NCBI GenBank assembly: GCA_029552945.1
Contig: JAKPDD010000032.1
Coordinates: 206,377-270,376 of the forward strand
DNA length: 64,000 nt
Direction of reading: 5' to 3'
From: Spirochaetota bacterium
GTDB lineage: Bacteria; Spirochaetota; GWB1-36-13; JAKPDD01
The notes beneath the pieces are model-generated. The model was not told where the DNA came from. It did no database searches and saw only the letters and a program-made list of their open reading frames with translations. This document shows positions 18,340 to 28,729 of the stretch, piece after piece. A program made the translations under genes and the position numbers. How positions within the stretch are numbered: the first letter of the stretch is position 1; each line of letters begins with the position of its first letter.

Positions 18340-18663
18340 TTATTTTATAATCGTTTCACACTTTTTGCAAACTCTAAACTTACCTTCCTCAGTAATTTTA
18401 TATCCTATCTTTACTCCCTTGTTACACTTAGGACAAAAATACATAACATTTGAAATATGTATAGGTGCTGACTCCTCAACAATAGAAGGCTTTTTATTTT
18501 CAGGATTTGGGCTTCTTTTATGCTTTTTAACTATATTAACCCCTTCTATAAGCACTCTATCTTTTTTCTTTATTATTTTAGAAACTATACCTTTTTTACC
18601 TTTATCTTTGCCTGATATAACTATAACTTCATCACCTTTTTTTATTTTAAATTTATTTTCCAT
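18340..18663 (-). CDS. rplX: 50S ribosomal protein L24 with zinc-ribbon C-terminus
   Basis: The 107-residue protein begins with the KOW motif (KKGDEVIVISGKDKGKKGIVSKI). The C-terminal part holds CPKC and CKKC pairs separated by about 20 residues, the zinc-ribbon form of L24. L24 starts assembly of the 50S subunit. The gap to rplN is 14 bases. Confidence 0.98.
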   Translation of the reverse strand: MENKFKIKKGDEVIVISGKDKGKKGIVSKIIKKKDRVLIEGVNIVKKHKRSPNPENKKPSIVEESAPIHISNVMYFCPKCNKGVKIGYKITEEGKFRVCKKCETIIK

Positions 18664-18677
18664 ATTTTAAACCTCAC

Positions 18678-19046
18678 TTATATTACTTCAGGTGCTAACG
18701 AAACTATTTTCAAAAAGTCTTTATCTCTTAGTTCCCTTGCAACAGGCCCAAAAACTCTTGTTCCCCTAGGGTTAAGATTATTATCTATTATCACAACTGC
18801 GTTATCATCAAAAGCAACATAAGAACCATCTTTCCTTTTAATCTCTTTTTTTGTTCTAACAATAACTGCTTTAACAACACTCTTTTTCTTTAAAGGAGAA
18901 TTAGGTATTGCATCTTTTACAGAAACAACTATAATATCCCCAACAGTAGCATACCTTTGTTTACTATTACCCAAAATACCTATACATTGTACTTTTTTGG
19001 CTCCAGTATTATCCGCAACATTCAAATATGTCTGTCTCTGTATCAT
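18678..19046 (-). CDS. rplN: 50S ribosomal protein L14
   Basis: The 122-residue protein reads [19 protein letters not shown] and has [15 protein letters not shown]-like and [13 protein letters not shown] segments typical of L14. L14 forms inter-subunit bridges and binds the silencing factor RsfS. Length is exactly that of the family. Confidence 0.98.
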   Translation of the reverse strand: MIQRQTYLNVADNTGAKKVQCIGILGNSKQRYATVGDIIVVSVKDAIPNSPLKKKSVVKAVIVRTKKEIKRKDGSYVAFDDNAVVIIDNNLNPRGTRVFGPVARELRDKDFLKIVSLAPEVI

Positions 19047-19055
19047 TAAATCCTC

Positions 19056-19325
19056 CTATTCAGTCTCTTTAATATTATCTTGAATACCTTTTTTCAATAT
19101 CTCAAGTAAAACCCATCTTTTATTTTTAGATAATGGTTTAGACTCTTCAATCCTAACTATATCACCTATATTTGCTTCAGAATTTGGATCATGAGCCATA
19201 AATTTTTTATGCTTCTTATAAAATTTTTTATAAATAGGATGCATAATTGCTCTTTCAACTCTTACAACTATTGTTTTACTCATTTTATTAGATATAACTT
19301 CACCTGTTAATACTCTCTTTTTCAA
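19056..19325 (-). CDS. rpsQ: 30S ribosomal protein S17
   Basis: The 89-residue OB-fold protein has LTGEVISNKMSKTIVVRVER, HPIYKKFYKKHKKFMAHD and VRIEESKPLSKNKRWVL. S17 is a primary 16S rRNA-binding protein. It begins one base after the rpmC stop, so the two are translationally coupled. Confidence 0.98.
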   Translation of the reverse strand: MKKRVLTGEVISNKMSKTIVVRVERAIMHPIYKKFYKKHKKFMAHDPNSEANIGDIVRIEESKPLSKNKRWVLLEILKKGIQDNIKETE

Positions 19326-19326
19326 C

Positions 19327-19548
19327 TTAATTCTCCTTATTTATTTTTCTGATTCCTAATTCATATTCCCTAAGTATTGTATAAATTCTTGCCACATCTT
19401 TCTTTATTTTTTTATACTCACTTAAATTAACTCCACCACCTATAGTATTTTCAACCCTCATATCTTTTAACTTAGTTTTATATTCTATTAAAAGCTTCTT
19501 TAATTCATTAATAGAAAGCTCTTTTAACTTTTTATTCTCTTTAGACAT
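19327..19548 (-). CDS. rpmC: 50S ribosomal protein L29
   Basis: The 73-residue helical protein contains ELSINELKKLLIEYKTKLKDMRVE and the helix KKDVARIYTILREYELGI. L29 is at the exit tunnel near the SRP and trigger factor site. It lies between rplP and rpsQ with gaps of 10 and 1 bases. Confidence 0.97.
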   Translation of the reverse strand: MSKENKKLKELSINELKKLLIEYKTKLKDMRVENTIGGGVNLSEYKKIKKDVARIYTILREYELGIRKINKEN

Positions 19549-19558
19549 TTAAAAACTC

Positions 19559-19975
19559 CTAAAAAGAGATTCTTTTTACTATCTTAGTCTTGACCCCAAG
19601 TTTATATGAAGCTATTCTTAATGCTTCAAGACAAACATCCTCAGAAGGTCCTGCTATCTCAACCAATATTCTACCCGGATGTATTCTAGCTCTCCACTCT
19701 TCGGGGTCTCCTTTACCTTTACCCATTCTTGTCTCAAGTGGCTTTTTAGTATAAGGATAATCAGGGAAAACCCTAAACCACAATTTAGCACCTTTTTTAA
19801 CAGTCCTTACAATAGCAACACGAACAGCTTCTATTTGTTTTGCATTAAGCATACAAGGTTCTAGTATTTTAAGCCCATATTCACCAAATGCAATTTGATT
19901 AGCTCTATAAGATAAACCTTTCATTCTTCCTCTATGATGTTTTCTCCATTTTACCCTTCTTGGCATACTTAACAT
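19559..19975 (-). CDS. rplP: 50S ribosomal protein L16
   Basis: The 138-residue protein starts [20 protein letters not shown]; an AGGAG 7 bases before ATG 19975 supports this start over the inner ATG. Core motifs are [22 protein letters not shown] and [25 protein letters not shown]16 shapes the A-site tRNA binding region. Confidence 0.98.
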   Translation of the reverse strand: MLSMPRRVKWRKHHRGRMKGLSYRANQIAFGEYGLKILEPCMLNAKQIEAVRVAIVRTVKKGAKLWFRVFPDYPYTKKPLETRMGKGKGDPEEWRARIHPGRILVEIAGPSEDVCLEALRIASYKLGVKTKIVKRISF

Positions 19976-19994
19976 TTTATATCTCCTTCAAAGA

Positions 19995-20798
19995 TTAATC
20001 TTTTTTTTCTACAGTTTTATCTTCAGCACTCTTTTCTTCTGTATCTCTAACTCTTCTTCTCTTACCTAAGGGTTTTGAAGAAGGCTTAGCTCTTCTCTTA
20101 TTTGCTACCTTTTGAGGTCTCTGTTCAAGAGACTTTTTCTCAGTATTAAATAAACTAACTTTTCCCAATCTTTCACCTTTAAATATCCAAACCTTTACAC
20201 CTATTACTCCATATTTAGTATATGCCTCCCCAAGAGCATAATCTATATCGGCCCTTAATGTCTGGCTTGGCATTCTACCCTCAGAATACCATTCATCTCT
20301 TGCCATTTCTGCTCCGCCTAATCTTCCAGAAACCATTATTTTTATACCTTTTGCCCCATCTTTAAGAGCATCAGCTATTGCTTTTTTCATAGCTCTTTTA
20401 TAGGGAGTATTCCTTTCTATCTGTAAAGCAAGGTTTGTAGCAACTATTTGTGCAGACACATTTGTGTTTTTAACACCTTCTATCTTTATATCAATCTGTT
20501 GCACAGACTTTTTATCTACTAATTTAAATATTTCTTTTCTTAAAGAATCTATTTCAGAACCCTTCTGGCCAATTAATAATGCAGGCTTACCAGTATGTAT
20601 AATAACCCTCAAAAATCCAGGATTTCTTTCTATTTTAACTCTTTCTATTTCAGCTTTTCTAAACTTCTTGTTTACAAGCCTTCTTATTTTTTCATCTTCT
20701 ACAACCCACTGCCCAACTCTTTTTGAATCCCACCATATAGAATCCCATGACCTTATTATCCCCAATCTCATAGCAATAGGACTTGCTTTCTGACCCAT
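19995..20798 (-). CDS. rpsC: 30S ribosomal protein S3
   Basis: The 267-residue protein carries the KH domain (HTGKPALLIGQKGSEIDSLRKEI) and the C-terminal GRLGGAEMARDEWYSEGRMPSQTLRADIDYA. It is longer than E. coli S3 (233) because of a charged tail of about 45 residues rich in Lys, Arg and Glu. S3 lines the mRNA entry tunnel. Its first base overlaps the last base of rplV. Confidence 0.98.
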   Translation of the reverse strand: MGQKASPIAMRLGIIRSWDSIWWDSKRVGQWVVEDEKIRRLVNKKFRKAEIERVKIERNPGFLRVIIHTGKPALLIGQKGSEIDSLRKEIFKLVDKKSVQQIDIKIEGVKNTNVSAQIVATNLALQIERNTPYKRAMKKAIADALKDGAKGIKIMVSGRLGGAEMARDEWYSEGRMPSQTLRADIDYALGEAYTKYGVIGVKVWIFKGERLGKVSLFNTEKKSLEQRPQKVANKRRAKPSSKPLGKRRRVRDTEEKSAEDKTVEKKD

Positions 20799-21142
20799 TA
20801 TTTAGCCTCCTTTTTAACTATAACGACCTTTATATGAGAAGTTCTCTTTTTAATTATATCAGCCCTTCCTCTTGCCCTCGGCATCATTCTTTTATAAAAA
20901 GGGCCTTTGGCAATATGAATAGATTCTATCACTGCTTCATCCTCTGAGAGATTAGGATCTTTATTTATAAGACTATAGAAAGCTGATTTCATTAATTTTT
21001 CTAAAAATCTTGCCGGCTTAGCATTAATTTCTCTTAAAACATTAATAGCATCCGCATATGTCATACCCCTAAGTTCTTTCGATATCCTCCACACCTTCTT
21101 AGGAGATACAATAGCATATCTTAATGTAGCTACCCCATTCAT
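20798..21142 (-). CDS. rplV: 50S ribosomal protein L22
   Basis: The 114-residue protein reads LRYAIVSPKKVWRISKELRGM and ends with the tunnel-loop region IAKGPFYKRMMPRARGRADIIKKRTSHIKVVI. L22 lines the nascent peptide exit tunnel. A one-base overlap with rpsC indicates coupled translation. Confidence 0.98.
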   Translation of the reverse strand: MNGVATLRYAIVSPKKVWRISKELRGMTYADAINVLREINAKPARFLEKLMKSAFYSLINKDPNLSEDEAVIESIHIAKGPFYKRMMPRARGRADIIKKRTSHIKVVIVKKEAK

Positions 21143-21160
21143 TTAAACTCTCCTGTATAT

Positions 21161-21448
21161 CTATTTAGTAGGTTTCTTTTCACCTTTTTTATCACCTGAA
21201 TGTCCTCTAAATGTCCTTGTTGGCGAGAATTCACCCAACCTGTGACCTATCATTTCATCAGTAACATAAACAGGAACAAATACCTTCCCGTTATAAACAT
21301 TAAAAGTAAGACCAACCATATCTGGAACTATAACAGAAGATCTACTCCATGTTTTTATTGGTCTTTTCTTCCCTTCTTTTTTAACTTCTTGTATTTTCTT
21401 GTACAATTTTGAATCAACAAAAGGTCCTTTCTTTAGCGAGCGTCCCAC
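21161..21448 (-). CDS. rpsS: 30S ribosomal protein S19
   Basis: The 95-residue protein begins [19 protein letters not shown] and carries the family segment [18 protein letters not shown]19 forms a complex with S13 in the 30S head. The order rplB-rpsS-rplV is canonical. Confidence 0.98.
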   Translation of the reverse strand: MGRSLKKGPFVDSKLYKKIQEVKKEGKKRPIKTWSRSSVIVPDMVGLTFNVYNGKVFVPVYVTDEMIGHRLGEFSPTRTFRGHSGDKKGEKKPTK

Positions 21449-21463
21449 TTTCTTAACTCCTTA

Positions 21464-22285
21464 TTATTTTCTTTTCTTTATTATAAACTTATCAGATGGT
21501 CTTCTTCCTCTTCTAGTCTTATAACCTTTAGTAGGTTTGCCCCAAGGTGTAACAGGGTGTCTACCTTTTGTCCTACCTTCCCCACCACCATGCGGGTGAT
21601 CAACAGGGTTCATTACTGTACCCCTTACTTTAGGCCTCATACCCATCCATCTTGATCTACCAGCCTTTCCTAAGACTACTTCAGAATTATCAATATTACT
21701 AACTCTTCCTATTGTAGCATAACAATCTTTATGAATAAGTCTTACTTCACCTGAAGGTAATTTAACACTACAATACTCACCCTCTTTTGAAACAACCTGA
21801 GCACTACTCCCAGCAGCTCTTACTATCTGACCACCTCTATTTTTATAAAGCTCAATATTATGTATATCCATTCCCACTGGTATGTTTTTTAATGGCAAGG
21901 CATTCCCTATTTCTGGCTTAACATTTTCACCAGCTATTATCTCTGAACCTACTTGAATACCATAAGGTGTCAGAATATATCTTTTTTCACCATCCTCATA
22001 TTCTACCAATGATATATAAGAAGTTCTATTAGGGTCATATTCTATAGTTTTAACTATAGCTTTTATATTCCTCTTCTCTCTTTTAAAATCAACAAACCTA
22101 TATTTTCTTTTATGCCCTCCGCCTCTTCTCCTTACAGTAATCCTACCAGCAGAGTTTCTTCCGCTACTACTTTTTTTCCCTTTTGTAAGTGACTTTTCAG
22201 GTTCATCTGTTGTTAAAACTGAAAAGTCAGCAACACTCTTAAATCTTAGACCAGGTGTTATAGGTTTAAACTTTTTTAATGCCAT
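21464..22285 (-). CDS. rplB: 50S ribosomal protein L2
   Basis: The start is ATG 22285 ([15 protein letters not shown], 273 residues). An upstream in-frame GTG would place the ribosome binding site inside the coding region. The family signature [30 protein letters not shown] is complete, including the histidine of VDHPHGGG implicated in peptidyl transferase activity. The glycine-rich C-terminal tail is basic. Confidence 0.98.
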   Translation of the reverse strand: MALKKFKPITPGLRFKSVADFSVLTTDEPEKSLTKGKKSSSGRNSAGRITVRRRGGGHKRKYRFVDFKREKRNIKAIVKTIEYDPNRTSYISLVEYEDGEKRYILTPYGIQVGSEIIAGENVKPEIGNALPLKNIPVGMDIHNIELYKNRGGQIVRAAGSSAQVVSKEGEYCSVKLPSGEVRLIHKDCYATIGRVSNIDNSEVVLGKAGRSRWMGMRPKVRGTVMNPVDHPHGGGEGRTKGRHPVTPWGKPTKGYKTRRGRRPSDKFIIKKRK

Positions 22286-22305
22286 TTTTCCTCTCACTCA
22301 TTTTA

Positions 22306-22596
22306 TTATTGCAATACTTCAAAGAAGTTTAGTTTTCCTTCTGAAAGTGTTACTATAGCTTTTTTATAACCATGTTCATATAAATAATTTCTTCTAAATC
22401 TTTTAAATCTACCTTTAAGATTAATTATATTACACTTAGCAACCTTAACATTATAAAGTTTCTCAATAGCATAAGATATACTTTTCTTATCAGCAAGTTT
22501 ATTAACTTTAAATATGTATTTATTATTTTTTGCCATCTCTGAAGCTTTTTCTGTAACAATAGGCTCTATTATTATATCATTAATATCTAATTTCAC
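22306..22596 (-). CDS. rplW: 50S ribosomal protein L23
   Basis: The 96-residue protein reads IIIEPIVTEKASEMAKNNKYIFKVNKLADK, then IEKLYNVKVAKCNIINLKG. L23 is the docking site for trigger factor and SRP at the exit tunnel. It overlaps rplD by 4 bases. Confidence 0.97.
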   Translation of the reverse strand: MKLDINDIIIEPIVTEKASEMAKNNKYIFKVNKLADKKSISYAIEKLYNVKVAKCNIINLKGRFKRFRRNYLYEHGYKKAIVTLSEGKLNFFEVLQ

Positions 22597-23228
22597 TTAA
22601 CACCCCCTAAAACAGATTCTATTTCATTTTTTACATACTCAAAAGCATCTTTTACAATCAAAACATTTTTTGCATAAAAAAGCTCATGAGATGCAAGTCT
22701 TTTAACCGACATATAAGACAACCATGGGATATTTCTCATTGCTCTTTTAATAATAGGATCATCTTCTAGAAACAAAATTATTGTTCTCTCTTCCTTTTTT
22801 ATAATGTCCATTACAAACTTATACATATCTTTAGTTTTACCTGTTTTAGGAAGTTCTTCAACTATTTTAACAACCCCTTCCTTAAACTTAAAAATAAGTG
22901 TATGCATATTAGCAAGCTTTTTTTGTTTTTTAGGCATATCGAATCCGTAGTCTCTTGGAGTAGGACCAAAAACAACACCGCCACCTACCCACAATGGAGA
23001 CCTTATACTGCCCTGTCTTGCTCTACCAGTGCCTTTTTGCCTCCACGGCTTTTTGCCACCACCACTTACTTCACCTCTTGTTTTCGTATCAGCGGTACCA
23101 ACTCTTATATTGGCAAGTTCCATTTTTATTTTATCATGTATAAGATATTTTTTAACTTTAAAACTCTCTATATTAGATAGATTGACACTTCCAATAACAT
23201 TTCCGTTTTTATATATACTTAACTCCAT
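22593..23228 (-). CDS. rplD: 50S ribosomal protein L4
   Basis: The 211-residue protein contains the exit-tunnel loop segment (GTADTKTRGEVSGGGKKPWRQKGTGRARQGSIRSPLWVGGGVVFGP). In E. coli, L4 also regulates the S10 operon; no leader site was identified here. Its end overlaps rplW by 4 bases. Confidence 0.98.
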   Translation of the reverse strand: MELSIYKNGNVIGSVNLSNIESFKVKKYLIHDKIKMELANIRVGTADTKTRGEVSGGGKKPWRQKGTGRARQGSIRSPLWVGGGVVFGPTPRDYGFDMPKKQKKLANMHTLIFKFKEGVVKIVEELPKTGKTKDMYKFVMDIIKKEERTIILFLEDDPIIKRAMRNIPWLSYMSVKRLASHELFYAKNVLIVKDAFEYVKNEIESVLGGVK

Positions 23229-23240
23229 TATTTACACCTC

Positions 23241-23882
23241 TTATTTTTTCTTTATATAGAGCACCCCTCTATTAGGCCCTGGCACAGCACCTTTTACTAA
23301 GATCAAACTTTTATCAGTATCTACTTTTACAATTTTAATATTTTTTACAGTAACTTTTTCAAAACCCATATGTCCTGGCATTCTGTGCTCTTTCCATACC
23401 CTTGCAGGAAATGTATGGGCACCTATTGAACCAGGTCTCCTGTGAAATTGAGAACCATGAGAAGCAGGGCCACCAGAAAAACCATGCCTCTTTACAACAC
23501 CTTGAAAACCTTTACCTTTAGTAATACCAGTAATATCTACTATTTCCCCATTTTTAAAAAGATCAACATTCAACACATCACCGACGTTAAAATTTACAGA
23601 TTCTCCCTCTTTCAATCTAAATTCTTTTAAATATTTTTTAGGTGTTATAGTTTTATTTGCAAGCTTACTTAAAGCCTCAAAATAGCCCTTAGTTGGTTTG
23701 TTTACTCTTTTTAAAGTTTCAAAAGCACCTACTTTTATAGCACTGTAACCATCTTTTTCTTCAGTTTTAATCTCTAAAACCTGCATAGGAGGTAAATATA
23801 TTACTGTTACTGCTTCGAACTCACCATTTTCATTAGGCAACCTTAACATTCCTAATTTCTGTCCTATAAACCCTAATGACAT
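23241..23882 (-). CDS. rplC: 50S ribosomal protein L3
   Basis: The start chosen is ATG 23882 (MSLGFIGQKLGMLRL, 213 residues), with AAGGAA 6 bases upstream; a TTG two codons earlier is in frame. The core shows DVLNVDLFKNGEIVDITGITKGKGFQG and HGSQFHRRPGSIGAHTFPARVWKEHRMPGHMG. L3 starts 50S assembly and reaches the peptidyl transferase centre. A 70-base gap with a hairpin separates it from rpsJ. Confidence 0.97.
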   Translation of the reverse strand: MSLGFIGQKLGMLRLPNENGEFEAVTVIYLPPMQVLEIKTEEKDGYSAIKVGAFETLKRVNKPTKGYFEALSKLANKTITPKKYLKEFRLKEGESVNFNVGDVLNVDLFKNGEIVDITGITKGKGFQGVVKRHGFSGGPASHGSQFHRRPGSIGAHTFPARVWKEHRMPGHMGFEKVTVKNIKIVKVDTDKSLILVKGAVPGPNRGVLYIKKK

Positions 23883-23909
23883 CTTCAATTCCTTGTATAT
23901 TATTTTATT

Positions 23910-23942
23910 TTTTAAAATTTTACAAAATTAAAAATTTTAAAA
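23910..23942 (-). other. A/T-only 12-base-pair hairpin between rpsJ and rplC
   Basis: TTTTAAAATTTT at 23910-23921 is fully complementary to AAAATTTTAAAA at 23931-23942, leaving a 9-base loop. It lies in one of the two larger gaps of the ribosomal operon, 28 bases upstream of the rplC start. No T run follows it on the minus strand, so it may be a processing or leader structure, or chance in AT-rich DNA. Confidence 0.4.
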
Positions 23943-23952
23943 CCTTAAATTT

Positions 23953-24258
23953 TTACTTTATCTCTACCTCTACACCAGAAGGCAAAGATAACTTTTTAAG
24001 TTCTTCTACTACTGCCTCACCAGGCTCTAATATATCTATTAGCCTCTTATGTATTCTTATCTCAAACTGTTCTCTAGACCTCTTGTCAACATGAGGTGAC
24101 CTTATTACAGTATATCTTTTTATTTTAGTAGGTAAAGGGACCGGCCCCTGTATTGAAGCCCCAGCCCTTATTAAAGCCTCTATAATATTACTAACAGCAA
24201 CCTCTAAAAGCTCATGGTCAAAACTTTTTATCTTTATCCTTATCTTATTAATAACCAT
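23953..24258 (-). CDS. rpsJ: 30S ribosomal protein S10
   Basis: The 101-residue protein reads [20 protein letters not shown], then [41 protein letters not shown]10 works in the ribosome and, as NusE, in transcription antitermination. It follows tuf by 26 bases, linking the str and S10 operons into one. Confidence 0.98.
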   Translation of the reverse strand: MVINKIRIKIKSFDHELLEVAVSNIIEALIRAGASIQGPVPLPTKIKRYTVIRSPHVDKRSREQFEIRIHKRLIDILEPGEAVVEELKKLSLPSGVEVEIK

Positions 24259-24284
24259 ATATTTTACCTTTTCCCTATTTTATC

Positions 24285-25499
24285 TTACTTAATAATCTTT
24301 GTTACTACCCCAGCACCTATAGTTCTACCACCCTCTCTAATAGCAAATCTCAATCCTTCTTCCATAGCAACTGGATAAATCAACTGAACATTTATCTTAG
24401 CATTATCACCCGGCAATATTACCTCTTGCCCTTGTTGAAGGGTTATAGTACCAGTTACATCTGTAGTTCTAAAATAAAATTGAGGCCTATAACCACTTGT
24501 AAATGGTTTATGTCTACCACCTTCTTCTTTAGTTAAAACGTAAACCTGAGCTTCAAAGTCAGTATGTGGTGTAATTGTTCCAGGCTTTGCAACAACCATT
24601 CCCCTTTCAACTTCTTCTTTCTTTGTACCTCTTAAAAGAAGACCAACGTTATCGCCTGCTATACCTTCATCAAGCAATTTTCTAAACATTTCAACACCAG
24701 TTACAACTGTTTTCATTTTTTCATGTCTTAAACCAACTATTTCAATTTCATCATTTACTTTTATTACACCTCTTTCTATTCTACCAGTTACAACTGTACC
24801 CCTACCTGTAATAGAGAAAACATCTTCTATAGGCATTAAGAAAGGCTTATCTATTTCTCTCTTAGGTTCAGGTATATATGCATCAAGAGCTTCAAAAAGT
24901 TCAAGTATAGGTTTAACATCAGCATCATTAGGATCAATATTATTAACTGCTTTTGCTTTTTCAAGTGCTTTTAAAGCAGACCCTTTAACAACAGGTATAC
25001 TATCACCTGGGAACTCATATTTGCTTAACAATTCTCTTACTTCCATTTCAACAAGGTCTAATAATTCTGGATCATCAACCATATCTACTTTATTCATAAA
25101 TACAACTATATAAGGAACTCCAACCTGTCTTGCAAGGAGAATATGCTCTCTTGTTTGAGGCATCGGGCCATCAGCAGCAGATACAACAAGTATAGCACCG
25201 TCCATTTGTGCAGCACCAGTAATCATATTTTTTACATAGTCTGCGTGACCAGGACAGTCAACATGGGCATAATGTCTCTTATCAGTCTCATACTCAACGT
25301 GAGCAGTATTTATTGTTATACCTCTTGTCTTTTCTTCAGGTGCATTATCAATTTGATCATAATCTTTTGCTTTAGCCCTACCCATTTTAGACGCTATAAA
25401 CGTCATAGCAGCAGTCAAAGTAGTCTTACCATGGTCAACATGCCCAATAGTACCAACATTAACGTGCGGTTTTTTTCTTTCAAATTTTTCTTTAGCCAT
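24285..25499 (-). CDS. tuf: Elongation factor Tu
   Basis: The 404-residue GTPase has G1 GHVDHGKT at residues 19-26, the switch I region with [16 protein letters not shown]3 [10 protein letters not shown]4 NKVDM, and domains II and III ending [11 protein letters not shown]. It delivers aminoacyl-tRNA to the ribosome. This is the only tuf copy in the window. It lies 32 bases after fusA in the standard str order. Confidence 0.99.
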   Translation of the reverse strand: MAKEKFERKKPHVNVGTIGHVDHGKTTLTAAMTFIASKMGRAKAKDYDQIDNAPEEKTRGITINTAHVEYETDKRHYAHVDCPGHADYVKNMITGAAQMDGAILVVSAADGPMPQTREHILLARQVGVPYIVVFMNKVDMVDDPELLDLVEMEVRELLSKYEFPGDSIPVVKGSALKALEKAKAVNNIDPNDADVKPILELFEALDAYIPEPKREIDKPFLMPIEDVFSITGRGTVVTGRIERGVIKVNDEIEIVGLRHEKMKTVVTGVEMFRKLLDEGIAGDNVGLLLRGTKKEEVERGMVVAKPGTITPHTDFEAQVYVLTKEEGGRHKPFTSGYRPQFYFRTTDVTGTITLQQGQEVILPGDNAKINVQLIYPVAMEEGLRFAIREGGRTIGAGVVTKIIK

Positions 25500-25531
25500 T
25501 TAATTTCCTCCTTAATAAATTCTTTTTAATT

Positions 25532-27607
25532 TTACTTTGTAGTATTTAACATTTCTTGTCTTATATTATGAGGCACTTCCTCATAGTGAGAAAATTGCAT
25601 AGTATAACTTGCTCTACCCTGAGTCTTGGATCTCAAATCAGTAGCATATCCAAACATCTCAGCCAAAGGAACCTCACCTGATATAATCTTGGTCCCTGTT
25701 CTATCAGATAGATCTTTTACTCTACCTCTTCTTGAATTAAGATCCCCTATAACATCCCCCATATATTCTTCTGGAGTTATTATCTCAATAGCCATAATAG
25801 GCTCAAGAAAATTTACACCGGCCTTTTCAGCAGCATCTTTAAAAGCCATAGAACCAGCTATTTTAAAAGCCATTTCTGAAGAGTCAACTTCATGGTAAGA
25901 ACCATCAAACAATGTAACTCTCACATCAACCATCGGATAACCAAAACTAACTCCTTTTAAAAGAGCCTCTTCTATCCCTTTCTGAACAGCAGGAATATAT
26001 TCTTTTGGTATTTTACCTCCTACTATTTTATCAACAAACTCAAATCCTTTACCTCTTTCAAGCGGCTCTATTTCAATAAATACATGACCATATTGACCCC
26101 TACCACCAGTTTGTTTAATATATTTTCCTTCGCTCTGTGCTTTTCCTTTCACAGTCTCTCTATAAGCTACCTGCGGCTTACCAACATTTACTTCAACTTT
26201 AAACTCTCTTTTTAATCTATCAACTATTATTTCCAGGTGTAATTCGCCCATACCACCTATTATTGTCTGACCTGTTTCTTCATCAGTTCTGACTCTAAAA
26301 GACGGATCCTCTTCAGCAAGTTTTTGAAGAGAAAGGGAAAGCTTCTCCTGATCATTCTTTGTTTTAGGTTCAACAGCAATAAATATAACAGGCTCAGGAA
26401 ACTCTATGGATTCAAGTATTATAGGATTATTCTCATCACACAAAGTATCCCCAGTAAGGGAGTTTTTTAATCCCACAAGTGCAACTATATCTCCAGCCTC
26501 ACAATCTTTTATTTCCTCTCTCTTATTTGCATGTATCATAAAAATACGAGATATTCTTTCTTTTTTATCCTTAGTTGAATTATAAACATAGCTACCAGAC
26601 TCTAAAACACCAGAATATACTCTAACAAACGACAATTTCCCCACATAAGGGTCAGTCATTATTTTAAAAACAAGACCTGAAAAAGGAGAACTATTTTCAT
26701 GTAGTCTTTCTTCCTCTTGTTTAGTATTAGGATTAATCCCTCTAATAGGCGGTATATCAGCCGGAGAAGGAAGATAATCAACAACAGCATCAAGTAACGG
26801 CTGGGCACCCTTATTTTTAAAAGCAGAACCACACAATACAGGAAACAATTTAAAATTAACAACTCCTTTTCTTATAGCAGCCTTTATTTCCTCTATTGTT
26901 ATTTCTTTTCCTTCTAAATATTTCTCCATAATAATTTCATCAATATCTGAAAGTGCCTCAAGTAATTTTTCTCTTTGTGCTATAGCCAAATCTTTTAAAT
27001 CTTCTGGTATATCAACCTCATTAAACTTAGCACCTAATTCATCCCCCTCCCAGATAAGAGCCTTCATTTTTACAAGGTCTATAACTCCTTTAAATTCATC
27101 TTCTGAGCCAATTGGGAGTTGTATAGGAACAGCGTTTGCACCTAATTTATCATGCATTGATTGAACCGAAGCTAAAAAGTCAGCTCCAATCTTATCCATT
27201 TTATTCATAAAAGCTATTCTGGGCACTCTATACTTATCAGCCTGTCTCCATACTGTTTCAGATTGTGGTTCAACACCATTAACAGCATCAAAAACGCCAA
27301 CAGCCCCATCAAGAACTCTTAAAGATCTTTCAACTTCTATAGTAAAGTCAACGTGCCCAGGAGTATCTATTATATTTATTCTATGATCTTTCCAAAAACA
27401 TGTTGTAGCAGCACTAGTTATTGTTATACCTCTCCCCCTCTCCTGTTCCATAAAGTCCATTTCTGCTGCACCTTCATGGACTTCACCCATTTTGTGAATC
27501 TTACCAGTATAAAATAATATTCTTTCTGTAGTTGTAGTCTTACCAGCATCAATATGTGCCATAATCCCAATATTTCTTATTCTTTCTATAGGTATTCCTT
27601 TAGCCAC
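25532..27607 (-). CDS. fusA: Elongation factor G
   Basis: The 691-residue GTPase has G1 AHIDAGKT at residues 17-24, [42 protein letters not shown], and C-terminal domains with [20 protein letters not shown] and [14 protein letters not shown]. Length and domains match canonical translocase EF-G. The gap to rpsG is 17 bases. Confidence 0.98.
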   Translation of the reverse strand: MAKGIPIERIRNIGIMAHIDAGKTTTTERILFYTGKIHKMGEVHEGAAEMDFMEQERGRGITITSAATTCFWKDHRINIIDTPGHVDFTIEVERSLRVLDGAVGVFDAVNGVEPQSETVWRQADKYRVPRIAFMNKMDKIGADFLASVQSMHDKLGANAVPIQLPIGSEDEFKGVIDLVKMKALIWEGDELGAKFNEVDIPEDLKDLAIAQREKLLEALSDIDEIIMEKYLEGKEITIEEIKAAIRKGVVNFKLFPVLCGSAFKNKGAQPLLDAVVDYLPSPADIPPIRGINPNTKQEEERLHENSSPFSGLVFKIMTDPYVGKLSFVRVYSGVLESGSYVYNSTKDKKERISRIFMIHANKREEIKDCEAGDIVALVGLKNSLTGDTLCDENNPIILESIEFPEPVIFIAVEPKTKNDQEKLSLSLQKLAEEDPSFRVRTDEETGQTIIGGMGELHLEIIVDRLKREFKVEVNVGKPQVAYRETVKGKAQSEGKYIKQTGGRGQYGHVFIEIEPLERGKGFEFVDKIVGGKIPKEYIPAVQKGIEEALLKGVSFGYPMVDVRVTLFDGSYHEVDSSEMAFKIAGSMAFKDAAEKAGVNFLEPIMAIEIITPEEYMGDVIGDLNSRRGRVKDLSDRTGTKIISGEVPLAEMFGYATDLRSKTQGRASYTMQFSHYEEVPHNIRQEMLNTTK

Positions 27608-27624
27608 TTAAAAATCCTCCTAAA

Positions 27625-28107
<483 letters not shown>

Positions 28108-28127
28108 TTAATTATTTTTTCTTTATC

Positions 28128-28502
28128 TTAACTTTTAGGCTTCTTAGCACCATATTTAGACCTACCTCTCTTCCTGCCTTCAACACCAGCAGAATCCAAT
28201 GCACCTCTTATTATGTGGTATCTTACACCTGGCAAGTCTTTAACCCTTCCACCTCTTATTAAAACAACAGAGTGTTCTTGTAAATTATGTCCAATTCCAG
28301 GAATATAGCCAGTAACTTCATACCCATTACTTAATCTTACCCTGGCAACCTTTCTTAAAGCAGAGTTCGGCTTCTTAGGTGTTACTGTCATAACCCTTAC
28401 ACATACACCTCTTTTCTGAGGACACCCCTGTAAAGCAGGCGATTTACTTTTAGACTTTACTTTTTCTCTACTTTTTCTAATAAGCTGGTTAATAGTTGGC
28501 AT
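28128..28502 (-). CDS. rpsL: 30S ribosomal protein S12
   Basis: The 124-residue protein starts [24 protein letters not shown] and carries the decoding-centre loop [17 protein letters not shown] and the second loop [17 protein letters not shown]. It is the first gene of the whole operon of about 18 kb. The upstream neighbour on this strand is comM, not rpoBC, so the str cluster is separated from rpoBC here. Confidence 0.98.
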   Translation of the reverse strand: MPTINQLIRKSREKVKSKSKSPALQGCPQKRGVCVRVMTVTPKKPNSALRKVARVRLSNGYEVTGYIPGIGHNLQEHSVVLIRGGRVKDLPGVRYHIIRGALDSAGVEGRKRGRSKYGAKKPKS

Positions 28503-28729
28503 ATTACATCCTTATTTTATTGTTTATTTAAAAAAATCAGTTTCCAAATCCCACACGGCCAAAATAAAAGATAAATTTTAACTCGGTTAAATTTATAAAA
28601 AATCAGTTAACAAAGCAAAATTTTGAGCGAATTATATTAATAAACTCTCAACAAATATATAAAAAGGTTGATAAAATTTAATAAAATCATATTTACATTT
28701 TAAATTTTTAATTAAAATTTTTTAAAAAA
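28503..28729 (-). promoter_or_regulatory. Probable promoter/leader region of the str-S10-spc-alpha operon
   Basis: These 227 AT-rich bases lie upstream of rpsL. The minus strand has a TATAAT near 28627-28632 without a clear -35 hexamer. A segment with AAAAAATCAGTT occurs twice, near 28531-28542 and 28596-28607. The region must hold the operon promoter by position, but I cannot fix the start site. Confidence 0.45.

Noticed and set aside
22286-22297. Longer rplB start at an upstream GTG
   Set aside because: It would place the GAGAGG ribosome binding site inside the coding sequence, and L2 proteins begin at the MALKKFKP equivalent.
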